Made by a program: the position numbers and the translations under genes. From the NCBI RefSeq assembly GCF_038594605.1, contig NZ_JBCFZM010000001.1:806001-870000 (forward strand): DNA of 64,000 nt, read 5' to 3'. The notes beneath the pieces were generated by a model, which was given only the letters and a program-made list of their open reading frames with translations, had not been told where the DNA came from and did no database searches. The DNA comes from Alteriqipengyuania bathyomarina_B. GTDB lineage: Bacteria; Pseudomonadota; Alphaproteobacteria; Sphingomonadales; Sphingomonadaceae. This document shows positions 1 through 7,684 of the stretch, in pieces (the stretch's first letter is position 1; the number at the start of each line of letters is the position of its first letter).

Positions 1-834
1 GCCGAGGCTCTCGCCATCGGCCTCGTCGGACTGACCTGCGCGGCCCAACTCTTCCCACGCTTCGTCCGACAGCGAAAGATCGAGATCGGGCAAAATGACC
101 GCGCCCTTTGGCAGTTCGCTGATCACGCGCAGCAGCCGCGCAAGCGCGGGCGCGGCACTGGTGACACCCGCAGCGACAATCGGCGTTGCCGGAGGCTCGG
201 CGCGCCAGCTCTTCGCGGCTTGCGTGAACAGAAGATTGCGCCGGGTGGCGGCATCGACCCGGCCCATTTCGGTCAGCTCGATCCGCCACCGCGCCTGCAC
301 GCGGGCGAAGCGGCGCAAGCTGTCCTGCCAGTGCCCCGCAACCGAACCGACAACATCGAGCACGCGATCCCCGAGCAGGTCTTCGGGTGCGATCTGCTCC
401 ACCAAGAGGCGGTCCATCGTCTCGCCGATCATGCGGGCCTGCCGGAAGAGCGGGGGGCCATTCGGAGCCTTCTCGCCCATCTCCTCCGCGAGCAATGCAG
501 CAAGGCGGAGCCAGCGATATGTCGGGTCGACCGCGGGCGGTATGTCGCTCGCATCCAGTGGATCGAACAGCGGGCCCAGCGCCTCGTCCAGCGACAGATC
601 GCCAATCGTGAGCATGCGTGGCAGCAGGAGCCCGGCGGCGCCCTCTTCGCCCATCTGGCGCACGAACGCCTCGCTCACGGTGCGGATCGCCCGGCCGCTG
701 GGCAGCAGCAGCGTCAGCCGCGCGAGCCCCAACCCGTCCTCGGCGTATCGCGGAAGCAGACCGGCGACCAACGCGTCGGCAAATCCGCGATGGGCCGCGA
801 TCGAGTAGACCTGTGGACGCGTGGATTCACCCAC
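1..834 (-). CDS. addB: AddB, helicase-exonuclease subunit (5' part, truncated by window edge)
   Basis: N-terminal 278 codons of the alphaproteobacterial AddB subunit of AddAB, which processes double-strand break ends for RecA-dependent repair. The opening residues QVYSIAAHRGFADALVAGLL and, further on, LPDLDLSLSDEAWEELG are typical of alphaproteobacterial AddB proteins. The frame stays open to base 1. I chose the GTG at 834, with GAGG 12 bases upstream; an in-frame ATG at 846 is an alternative, but the GAGG abuts it. Either start overlaps the end of murU, which suggests translational coupling in one minus-strand transcript. The family call is firm; the start is not. Confidence 0.85.
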   Translation of the reverse strand, partial: MGESTRPQVYSIAAHRGFADALVAGLLPRYAEDGLGLARLTLLLPSGRAIRTVSEAFVRQMGEEGAAGLLLPRMLTIGDLSLDEALGPLFDPLDASDIPPAVDPTYRWLRLAALLAEEMGEKAPNGPPLFRQARMIGETMDRLLVEQIAPEDLLGDRVLDVVGSVAGHWQDSLRRFARVQARWRIELTEMGRVDAATRRNLLFTQAAKSWRAEPPATPIVAAGVTSAAPALARLLRVISELPKGAVILPDLDLSLSDEAWEELGRAGQSDEADGESLG

Positions 835-1543
835 GCGACAGCGCATCCTCGGTCGGGCGAATGGCAGCGGGGGTGCCGACCTCGAACCACTGGCCGGTAA
901 AGGGCAGCGCGAAGAGGCGTTCTTCCTCGATCGCGCGGGACCAAAGGATATTGGTGGAGAACTTGCCCATTGGCGCATCGCGCAGCAGGCGGTGCGAAAC
1001 GAGCTGAATGCCGGTGTAGATGAACGGCGCGATACGCCCCGGCTTGCGGCGGGTTACACGGCCCGTCGCATCGAGATGGAAGTCGCCCGGTCCGTCGAAA
1101 TTGCCCGCCTGCTTGTGCGGCACGACCAGCAGGAGCGCGTCCATCGCATTCGCATCCCATCGATCCGATAGCTCGGCAAACGCGTTGCGCGGGCCGTCGA
1201 GCCAGATATTGTCGGAGTTGAGGCAGAAGAACGGATCGGGCAACAGTCCTTGCGCCTTCACCATGCCGCCACCGGTTTCGAGCAGTTCCTCGCGCTCGTC
1301 CGAAATCTCGACCTTGGGCACAGCACGTTCGAGCACATGGGCTTCGAGCGCGTCCGCCAGGTAGTGAACATTGACCACCGCCCGGGCGAGGCCCGCCTCG
1401 GCCAGCCGGTCCAGCGTGTGATCGATCAGCGGCTTACCCGCGACCCGCACCATCGGCTTGGGCATGGTCGCGGTGAGTGGGCGCATTCGCTTGCCCAGCC
1501 CGGCCGCCATGACCATCGCGGTGTCGGTCGCCAGTGCGCTCAT
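827..1543 (-). CDS. murU: N-acetylmuramate alpha-1-phosphate uridylyltransferase (MurU-type nucleotidyltransferase)
   Basis: A 238-residue sugar-nucleotide transferase with the N-terminal nucleotide-binding signature MVMAAGLGKRMRPLT followed by MPKPMVRVAGKPLIDHTL. By family knowledge MurU makes UDP-MurNAc from MurNAc-1-phosphate in the anabolic peptidoglycan recycling route that bypasses MurA. The preceding gene is an AmgK-type kinase that makes its substrate, and the end of amgK lies next to this start, so the pair forms a pathway unit. A generic mannose- or glucose-1-phosphate transferase is the alternative on sequence alone; the amgK neighbour makes MurU more likely. Confidence 0.87.
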   Translation of the reverse strand: MSALATDTAMVMAAGLGKRMRPLTATMPKPMVRVAGKPLIDHTLDRLAEAGLARAVVNVHYLADALEAHVLERAVPKVEISDEREELLETGGGMVKAQGLLPDPFFCLNSDNIWLDGPRNAFAELSDRWDANAMDALLLVVPHKQAGNFDGPGDFHLDATGRVTRRKPGRIAPFIYTGIQLVSHRLLRDAPMGKFSTNILWSRAIEEERLFALPFTGQWFEVGTPAAIRPTEDALSRG

Positions 1544-2523
1544 GCTTCCACGGCCCCGTGCCTTGCGCGCAGCTGCGCCGGGATATTGTCATCGAACCAC
1601 TTGGCGACGGGAGCGAGCGCCGGGTGTGCAAGATCGCGCTCCAGCGCTTCCCATACGCGCGGGATCATGCCGAGATAGCGCGGCTTGCCATCGCGCCTGT
1701 CGAGCCGCGCGAAAATGCCGACGATCTTGGTGTTACGCTGCGCACCGAGGCGCGCATAGTCCGCCTCGAAATCGCCGCCGCAATTCGCGCACGCGCGGTA
1801 ATGGGCGAGCATTCTGGCCTCCAGTTCGCGCGATACATCGCGCCGCGCATCCTGCAGCAGCGAGACGAGGTCGTAAGCCGGATGGCCGACCAGCGCGTCC
1901 TGAAAATCGATCACGCCCTGCTCCTTCGCGCCGGCATTGGGCCGCAGCAGCATGATGTTTTCCGCATGATAGTCGCGCAGCACGGTGACGCCCGGCTGCT
2001 GACTGGCCATCAGCGGGGCAAGCGCCTCGCGCCACGCGGCCTCGAACCCGTCACTGTCGACATCGAGGCCGAGCGCGGCACAATACCATTCGGTGAACAG
2101 CCCCGCCTCGCGCAGATAGGTTTCTTCGTCGTAAGGCGGAAATGGCCCGGCGGGCTTGCGGTGAAGATCGGCCAGCGTCTCAATCGCGGAAGCATAGGCT
2201 TCATCCTCGCCGGCCGGGTTCTCGTCCAGCCAGTCACGCATCCGCGCATCGCCGAAATCCTCGATCAGGACCCAGCCGCCTTCGAGATCTTCTGCATAAA
2301 TCCGTGGCGCGCGAATCTGCTGATCGAGCAACCAACGCCCGACATGGAGGAATTCGCGCGGCTCTTCGGGCGGAGGCGCATGCATCAGCATCGCGCTCCT
2401 GCCTTCATGGTGGACGCGGAAATAGCGCCGGAAGCTCGCATCGCCGGTCAGCGGAGCGATCTGTGCGCCCGCCCAGCCAGCCGAGCCGAGAAATTCGTAG
2501 ATACCATCGGGCAAAGTCGTCAT
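1540..2523 (-). CDS. amgK: MurNAc/GlcNAc anomeric kinase (AmgK-type phosphotransferase)
   Basis: A 327-residue aminoglycoside-phosphotransferase-fold kinase. The catalytic loop VLRDYHAENIMLL and the following metal motif QGVIDFQDALVGHPAYDL (D-F-Q-D) are intact. AmgK phosphorylates the anomeric hydroxyl of MurNAc and GlcNAc, feeding MurU, whose gene follows directly. The ATG at 2523 forms an ATGA overlap with the tsaE stop, so I take it as the start; the frame is open further upstream, but that part reads as out-of-frame tsaE. The overlaps on both sides point to co-translation with tsaE and murU. Confidence 0.88.
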   Translation of the reverse strand: MTTLPDGIYEFLGSAGWAGAQIAPLTGDASFRRYFRVHHEGRSAMLMHAPPPEEPREFLHVGRWLLDQQIRAPRIYAEDLEGGWVLIEDFGDARMRDWLDENPAGEDEAYASAIETLADLHRKPAGPFPPYDEETYLREAGLFTEWYCAALGLDVDSDGFEAAWREALAPLMASQQPGVTVLRDYHAENIMLLRPNAGAKEQGVIDFQDALVGHPAYDLVSLLQDARRDVSRELEARMLAHYRACANCGGDFEADYARLGAQRNTKIVGIFARLDRRDGKPRYLGMIPRVWEALERDLAHPALAPVAKWFDDNIPAQLRARHGAVEA

Positions 2524-2966
2524 GGTACGCGCCCTAGCCAATCGGTCCCGGGTTCGACAATCGCCTTGCGCCCGGTTGCGTCGAATGAAATGTCGATTGC
2601 GAGGCAGGCAGGCTCGTGCGCGAAGCCCCCTGCCCGCTCGGGCCATTCAGCGATCAGGACGGCGCCTTCGCGATAATCGTCGAGGCCCAATTCCTCTGCC
2701 TCCGCCGGATTGTCGAGCCGATAGAAATCTGCGTGAGCGACCGGCGGTTCGAGCGCGTCGTACATTTCGATCAGTGTGAAAGTCGGCGAAGGCACCTCGC
2801 CGCGATGCCCCGCACCTTGCAAGATCGCCCGTGCGAGCGTGGTCTTGCCCGCCCCCAGCGGCCCGGACAGCGCGATGACGTCGCCCACACGAATCTTCGC
2901 CGCGATGCGCGCACCGAAAGCCTCCATGGCAGCAAGATCGGGAAGGTCGTGGGTTACGGCAGCCAT
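2520..2966 (-). CDS. tsaE: tRNA t6A synthesis ATPase TsaE
   Basis: A 148-residue P-loop protein with Walker A GPLGAGKTTLARAIL near residue 36 and the downstream PSPTFTLIEMY segment and DFYRL motif typical of TsaE. It supports the TsaB-TsaD complex in making N6-threonylcarbamoyladenosine at position 37 of ANN-decoding tRNAs. Length is normal for the family. It overlaps the 3' end of the divL-like gene by 13 bases and the amgK start by 4 bases, consistent with a single polycistronic message. Confidence 0.93.
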   Translation of the reverse strand: MAAVTHDLPDLAAMEAFGARIAAKIRVGDVIALSGPLGAGKTTLARAILQGAGHRGEVPSPTFTLIEMYDALEPPVAHADFYRLDNPAEAEELGLDDYREGAVLIAEWPERAGGFAHEPACLAIDISFDATGRKAIVEPGTDWLGRVP

Positions 2967-5302
2967 AGGTTCACGCTCGTCCCCGCGCCTTTCTCGGACT
3001 GGATTTCAAACGTCCCCCCGTGCGCCTCGATCAACTGCTTCGCCAGGGGCAGCCCCAGACCCTGACGACGCGTATCGTCCGGATCGCTGTCGCTTGGCTG
3101 ACGCATCCCGTCGAGTGCGCGGGCCAGTTCGCCCTCGTCCATTCCGCGCCCGTTATCCGAGATGACAATCCGCACTCCGCCATCGTGCTTCGCCAGATCG
3201 ACCAGGATGCGGCCATCCTGCGCGCAGGCGGCGATCGCATTGTCGAGCAATTGACCGATGGCCCGGCCTAGCTGACGCGGATCGGCATGGACCGCCAGCG
3301 ACTGCTTGCCGCGCAGGTCGAGCGTGATGTTCTTCGCCTCGACCGCTTCCTCGCGCGCCCGCGCCACGCCCGCGACGAAGGCCAGCAGCGAAAGCTCGCG
3401 CCGCGCGATCGGCAGCAGCCCAGCTTCGCTCTGCGAGAGGTCGAGCACGTTTTCCACCTGGTCGGTCAGCCGCGCGACCGATTCGAGAATTGCGGAGACA
3501 TATTCCTTCGCGCCATCGCTCAGCGGCCCAGCCACCTCGGCCTCGAGCAGTTCGGCGAAGCCACCGATCGAGGTCAGCGGCGTACGGAACTCGTATGACA
3601 TGTTGGCGAGGAAGCGGGTCTTGACCTTGTCCGCCTGTTCCAGTGCCTCGGCCCGATCGCGCAGCGCGGTTTCGGCCTGCTCGTTGGCGGTCACATCCAG
3701 CGTGGTCAGCAGGCCATTTCCGTCCGGCAGCGGAATGCCTGCGAACTCGATGGTGCGCCCGTCGGCCAGTTGCAGGCGCCCGGCGCGTTCCTTGCGGTCG
3801 AGCGTCGCGGAGCGGATCACCTCTGCCACGCCCTTGATCTGCCGGGGCCGCGCCAGATTGGGCTCGATCAACGGCAGCAGCGCGTCGACCGAAGGGTGCT
3901 TGTCGAGCGCTTCTGCTTCCAACCCCCAGGTCTCGGGAAAGCTGTGGTTCCACAGCTGCAGGGTGCCATCGGGCGCGAACACCGCCAGTGCTTCGAACAG
4001 GCTGTCGAGCATCGCGGTGCGGGTGCGCAGCAAGGTATCGCGATTTGCGGCAAGCGAGAGCTGCTCGGTGCGATCCTCGACGATGAGGGCGAGCCCGCCG
4101 TCGGGCATCGGCTGACCGACGACGGCAAGGTGCGTGCCGTCGGACAGTGGCCAGTCCTCTTCCTGCGTGCCGCCTTCACCGAACCACGCGACATGCTCCT
4201 TGCGCCAGGTCGGAAAGTCCCTGACCGACGGCGTGCGGCCTTCGTCGCGCGCGTCGCTCAGCAGCCGTTCGAACGAGGTGCCGATGGCGCCAGCGCCCGG
4301 CCGCACGCCCAGCAGGCGACGGAAGGGCTGGTTGGCGAAGGTTAGCCTGCGCTGCCCGTCGAACTGCGCGACGCCGACCGACAGGCGATCGAGCATCGAG
4401 CGCTGGGCCTCGCGATAGGCGCGATGTTCGCGCGCCTGATCTTCCTGTTCCTGGATGTCGACCGCGTAGCCCGCCACACCCTCGTCGCCCAGCGGAAGAT
4501 CGGAAACGCGGAACCGCCGCCGCGTGCCGTCGACGCTGGTGACCGAGACCGTGCGCTCCATCGGTTCCCCACTCTCCGAGGCGCGGCGCGCGATTTCGGA
4601 AGCGGGCGTGCCCTCGACCGGTTCGACCAATTCGATCTGCTGGTCGAGCACGCTCTGCATGTCTTGTGCGCCGACTGCGGCCACATAGGCTTTGTTGACC
4701 AGCTGCAGCTGCATTTCGGGGTTCCGAAACCACATCGGCGTCGGCGCAGAAGCGATCACGCCGACCAGCGCAGCAAAATCGGACATCGCGCGCGCCGTCT
4801 CCTTGCGCATCTGCACAAGTTCGAGCTCGCTTTCACTGAAATCGAACACCCAAATCAGCGCCGCGCCGCCGGGCGAAACCTGCGGATCGGCAAGACTGCC
4901 GCGCAAGGCAAGACTGCGCGCGGACCCCGGCAGCGTGATCGCCATCCGGAAAGGCTTGGCGGATTTCTGGGCGAGCCGCACCCTGCTGGTCAGATCGTCC
5001 AATTGCTCTTCGGTCAGTCCGCGATCGGGATGTCTGGAAAGCTCGCTCAGGAATTGCGGCAATTCCTCGAAGCCGAGCCAGTGCGCCAGCCGCTCCGAGC
5101 CCTCCAGCCGCCCGTCGCTGCGCACCAGCAGGGCGGCGGCAGGTGACTCGTCGAGCAGTCGATTAAGGCGCTTGGCAGTGCGCCGTGCCGTGTCCGCCCC
5201 GCGCGAGCGTGCCCCGGCGGCGATCATCAACCACGCCGCGCCAGCCGTCCACGCCGCCAGCAGCAGGCCGAGAAGCGCCAACGCGGTTGAGCCGAGGTCC
5301 AT
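2954..5302 (-). CDS. divL: DivL-like PAS-domain tyrosine pseudokinase
   Basis: A 782-residue membrane-anchored sensor. One N-terminal transmembrane segment (about residues 7-30) is followed by several PAS-like modules to about residue 540, then a HisKA/HATPase core. The phosphoacceptor box reads NMSYEFRTPLTSIGGF, so the usual histidine is tyrosine (Tyr570, codon 3593-3595). The ATP-binding G-boxes look intact (ISDNGRGMDEGE and GLGLPLAKQLIEAHGG). A Tyr in place of His in a PAS-rich kinase is the known hallmark of DivL, which controls CckA-CtrA signalling in Caulobacter and other Alphaproteobacteria. The name is by homology and inference. Confidence 0.82.
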   Translation of the reverse strand: MDLGSTALALLGLLLAAWTAGAAWLMIAAGARSRGADTARRTAKRLNRLLDESPAAALLVRSDGRLEGSERLAHWLGFEELPQFLSELSRHPDRGLTEEQLDDLTSRVRLAQKSAKPFRMAITLPGSARSLALRGSLADPQVSPGGAALIWVFDFSESELELVQMRKETARAMSDFAALVGVIASAPTPMWFRNPEMQLQLVNKAYVAAVGAQDMQSVLDQQIELVEPVEGTPASEIARRASESGEPMERTVSVTSVDGTRRRFRVSDLPLGDEGVAGYAVDIQEQEDQAREHRAYREAQRSMLDRLSVGVAQFDGQRRLTFANQPFRRLLGVRPGAGAIGTSFERLLSDARDEGRTPSVRDFPTWRKEHVAWFGEGGTQEEDWPLSDGTHLAVVGQPMPDGGLALIVEDRTEQLSLAANRDTLLRTRTAMLDSLFEALAVFAPDGTLQLWNHSFPETWGLEAEALDKHPSVDALLPLIEPNLARPRQIKGVAEVIRSATLDRKERAGRLQLADGRTIEFAGIPLPDGNGLLTTLDVTANEQAETALRDRAEALEQADKVKTRFLANMSYEFRTPLTSIGGFAELLEAEVAGPLSDGAKEYVSAILESVARLTDQVENVLDLSQSEAGLLPIARRELSLLAFVAGVARAREEAVEAKNITLDLRGKQSLAVHADPRQLGRAIGQLLDNAIAACAQDGRILVDLAKHDGGVRIVISDNGRGMDEGELARALDGMRQPSDSDPDDTRRQGLGLPLAKQLIEAHGGTFEIQSEKGAGTSVNLWLP

Positions 5303-5393
5303 AAGAATCAGCTAGGCCCGGCAATGGTCGCTTGGCAACCATGCCGGGCCTGCATGTGGCGGGGATTTCCCCGCGCATTCGCTCGATTAGCGC

Positions 5394-6791
5394 TTAGTAG
5401 CGATAATGCTCGGGCTTGTAGGGCCCTTCCTTGGGCACACCGATGTAGTCGGCCTGCTCCTTGCTCAGCTCAGAAAGCTTCACGTTGAGCTTCTGCAGGT
5501 GCAGCGCGGCGACCTCTTCGTCGAGGTGCTTGGGCAGCACGTGCACGGCGTTGTCGTACTGGTCCGCCTTGGTGAAAAGCTCGATCTGCGCGAGCACCTG
5601 GTTGGTGAAGCTGGCGCTCATCACGAAGCTGGGGTGGCCGGTCGCGTTGCCGAGGTTGAGCAGGCGGCCCTTCGAGAGGAGGATCATCCGCTTGCCGTCG
5701 GGGAATTCGACCATGTCGACCTGCGGCTTGATCTCGGTCCACTTCATGTTCGCCAGGCCTTCGACCTGGATCTCATTATCGAAGTGGCCGATGTTACCGA
5801 CGATCGCCATGTCCTTCATGTCGCGCATGTGATCGACGGTGATGACGTCCTTGTTGCCGGTGGTGGTGACGAAGATGTCGGCGCGCTTGGTCGCCTCTTC
5901 CATCGTGACGACCTCGAACCCGTCCATCGCGGCCTGCAGGGCGCAGATCGGGTCGATTTCGGTGACCATGACGCGCGCACCGGCCCCGGCAAGCGAGGCT
6001 GCCGAGCCCTTGCCGACATCGCCGTAGCCCGCGACGCAGGCGACCTTGCCGGCCATCATCACGTCGGTGCCGCGGCGAATACCGTCGACCAGTGATTCCT
6101 TGCAGCCGTACTTGTTGTCGAACTTCGACTTGGTGACGGAATCGTTCACGTTGATCGCCGGGAACGGCAGCTTGCCCGCCTTGGCCAGCTGGTAGAGGCG
6201 GTTGACGCCCGTGGTGGTCTCTTCCGACACGCCGCGGATCGTTTCGACCGTCTTGGTCAGATAGCCGGGCTTGCGTTCGATGAAGGCCTTGAGGGCGCGC
6301 TGCATTTCGCGCTCTTCCTCGTTGGTCGGCGCGGGCATTTCCTCGCCCGCTTCGATCCGTGCGCCCCACAGCGCGAACATCGTGGCGTCACCGCCATCGT
6401 CGAGGATCATGTTGCAGGGCTCGTCACCCCAGTCGAAGATCTTTGCGACGTAGTCCCAGTAATCGGCCAGCGTCTCGCCCTTGATCGCGAACACGGGAAT
6501 GCCCTTGTCGGCGATGTAGGCGGCGGCGTGATCCTGCGTCGAATAGATGTTGCAGGTGGTCCAGCGCACGTCGGCGCCCAGTTCCACCAGCGTTTCGATC
6601 AGCACGCCGGTCTGGATCGTCATGTGCAGCGAACCGGCAATCTTCGCGCCCTTCAGCGGCTTGCTCTCGCCATACTGTTCGCGCAGCGCCATCAGACCGG
6701 GCATTTCGGTCTCGGCGATTTCCATTTCCTTGCGACCATAATCCGCAAGATCGATGTCCGCGACAATGTAGTCCTGTTCCTTGGTAGCCAT
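5394..6791 (-). CDS. ahcY: S-adenosylhomocysteine hydrolase
   Basis: A 465-residue cytosolic NAD-dependent enzyme that splits S-adenosylhomocysteine into adenosine and homocysteine, regenerating the methyl cycle. Family motifs include GSLHMTIQTGVLIETL, the NAD-binding GYGDVGKGSAASLAGAGARV and the C-terminal PYKPEHYRY. The start at 6791 is set by GGAG six bases upstream; the in-frame GTG 27 bases further up lacks such a site. The 91-base gap to the divL-like gene suggests separate or only partly shared transcription. A perfect 9-bp inverted repeat lies about 103 bases upstream (listed separately). Confidence 0.97.
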   Translation of the reverse strand: MATKEQDYIVADIDLADYGRKEMEIAETEMPGLMALREQYGESKPLKGAKIAGSLHMTIQTGVLIETLVELGADVRWTTCNIYSTQDHAAAYIADKGIPVFAIKGETLADYWDYVAKIFDWGDEPCNMILDDGGDATMFALWGARIEAGEEMPAPTNEEEREMQRALKAFIERKPGYLTKTVETIRGVSEETTTGVNRLYQLAKAGKLPFPAINVNDSVTKSKFDNKYGCKESLVDGIRRGTDVMMAGKVACVAGYGDVGKGSAASLAGAGARVMVTEIDPICALQAAMDGFEVVTMEEATKRADIFVTTTGNKDVITVDHMRDMKDMAIVGNIGHFDNEIQVEGLANMKWTEIKPQVDMVEFPDGKRMILLSKGRLLNLGNATGHPSFVMSASFTNQVLAQIELFTKADQYDNAVHVLPKHLDEEVAALHLQKLNVKLSELSKEQADYIGVPKEGPYKPEHYRY

Positions 6792-7124
6792 GCTTGCTCC
6801 TTTGGGTTGTGTGGGCATACGCCTGGCAGGCGCAGGGAACCCGGGGGTGTTGTTCTGTTATAGGCGGCGCGGCCGCTCGTGTGTGCGGTGCCAATATAAA
6901 GACTTCTTTATATCTGCAAGCGCCCAGAGGCGAATAGGCGCCATGGATGGTGCGGCAGATCGGCTCGACCGACCGCGATCGCCTTTTTGCGGGATAGAAA
7001 CCGGCCATGCTTCGTAGAATGCACGAAGCCGGTTTTTCCGACGTCGGGGCCCTAGCGGATTGCCCTTGCCGGTCGAGCGGGCCACAACGACGCCACGAAC
7101 ACAACAAGAATGGGACATACACAC
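6792..7124. promoter_or_regulatory. Divergent promoter region between ahcY and peroxiredoxin
   Basis: A non-coding stretch of 333 bases that must hold the promoters of both divergent genes. It contains the ahcY ribosome-binding site and an AT-rich palindrome at 6894-6913. I looked for the conserved SAH riboswitch core on the ahcY side and did not recognise it. Nothing else coding is supported here. Confidence 0.55.
6894..6913. promoter_or_regulatory. Perfect inverted repeat, candidate SahR-type operator of ahcY
   Basis: ATATAAAGA, two bases, then TCTTTATAT: a 20-base perfect dyad that stands out in GC-rich surroundings. ArsR-family SahR regulators respond to SAH and control ahcY and methionine-cycle genes in several proteobacteria. 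This site has the size and place expected for such an operator. The link to SahR is inference, since no ArsR gene lies in the window. Confidence 0.5.
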
Positions 7125-7604
7125 ATGCGCATTTCAGAAGGCGACAAGCTTCCCCAGGTCAAGGTTTCCAAGGCTGGCGAAAGCGGCCCCGAACCGGTCG
7201 ACACCCGCGAGTTCTTTGCCGGTCGCAAGGTCGCGCTGTTCGCGGTGCCAGGTGCCTTCACGCCGACCTGCTCGGCCAAGCACCTGCCCGGCTTCGTCGA
7301 GAAGGCGGAAGAGCTCAAAGCCAAGGGCGTCGACGAAATCGCCTGTATCTCGGTCAACGACCCCTTCGTCATGGGCGCCTGGCAGAAGGCCGATGGCGGC
7401 GAGGAGGTGACCATGCTGGCCGACGGCAACGGCGACTTTGCCGAAGCGGTGGGCCTGACCATGGACGGTTCGAACTTCGGCATGGGAAAGCGCAGCCAGC
7501 GCTATTCGATGCTGGTCGACAATGGCGAAGTGCGCAAGCTCAACGTCGAGCAGCCGGGCGATTTCAGCGTCTCGAGCGCGGAGCACATGCTCGGCCAGCT
7601 CTGA
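7125..7604 (+). CDS. Peroxiredoxin (Prx5-type, thiol-specific)
   Basis: A 159-residue peroxiredoxin. The active-site motif PGAFTPTCSAKHLPGF carries the peroxidatic cysteine within P-x3-T/S-x2-C, the Prx5 or hybrid type that reduces hydrogen and organic peroxides with glutathione or thioredoxin. I prefer the ATG at 7125 (MRISEGDKLPQ); an in-frame ATG at 7110 would add five residues. It is monocistronic, divergent from ahcY, and followed 26 bases after its stop codon by a strong terminator hairpin. Confidence 0.93.
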   Translation: MRISEGDKLPQVKVSKAGESGPEPVDTREFFAGRKVALFAVPGAFTPTCSAKHLPGFVEKAEELKAKGVDEIACISVNDPFVMGAWQKADGGEEVTMLADGNGDFAEAVGLTMDGSNFGMGKRSQRYSMLVDNGEVRKLNVEQPGDFSVSSAEHMLGQL

Positions 7605-7630
7605 CCGGTTTACGAGACTAAAAATAAAGG

Positions 7631-7665
7631 GGGCGGCCGCTCATTCACGAGCGGCCGCCCTTTTT
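7631..7665 (+). terminator. Rho-independent terminator, probably bidirectional
   Basis: Two perfect 12-base arms (7631-7642 and 7649-7660) enclose a six-base loop and are followed by TTTTT. On the other side the stem is flanked by an A-rich run, which becomes T-rich on the minus strand, so the element can also end the convergent TonB-receptor transcript. Confidence 0.9.
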
Positions 7666-7684
7666 CATGCCCAAAGGCTTTGCG

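Noticed and set aside
95..1007. Several long plus-strand open frames opposite addB and murU
   Set aside because: They are antisense to genes with clear family motifs, lack ribosome sites and consist of low-complexity Arg/Ser/Ala strings typical of GC-rich shadow frames.
6792..7124. SAH riboswitch upstream of ahcY
   Set aside because: The conserved riboswitch core was not recognised on the minus strand; only the AT-rich palindrome is supported.
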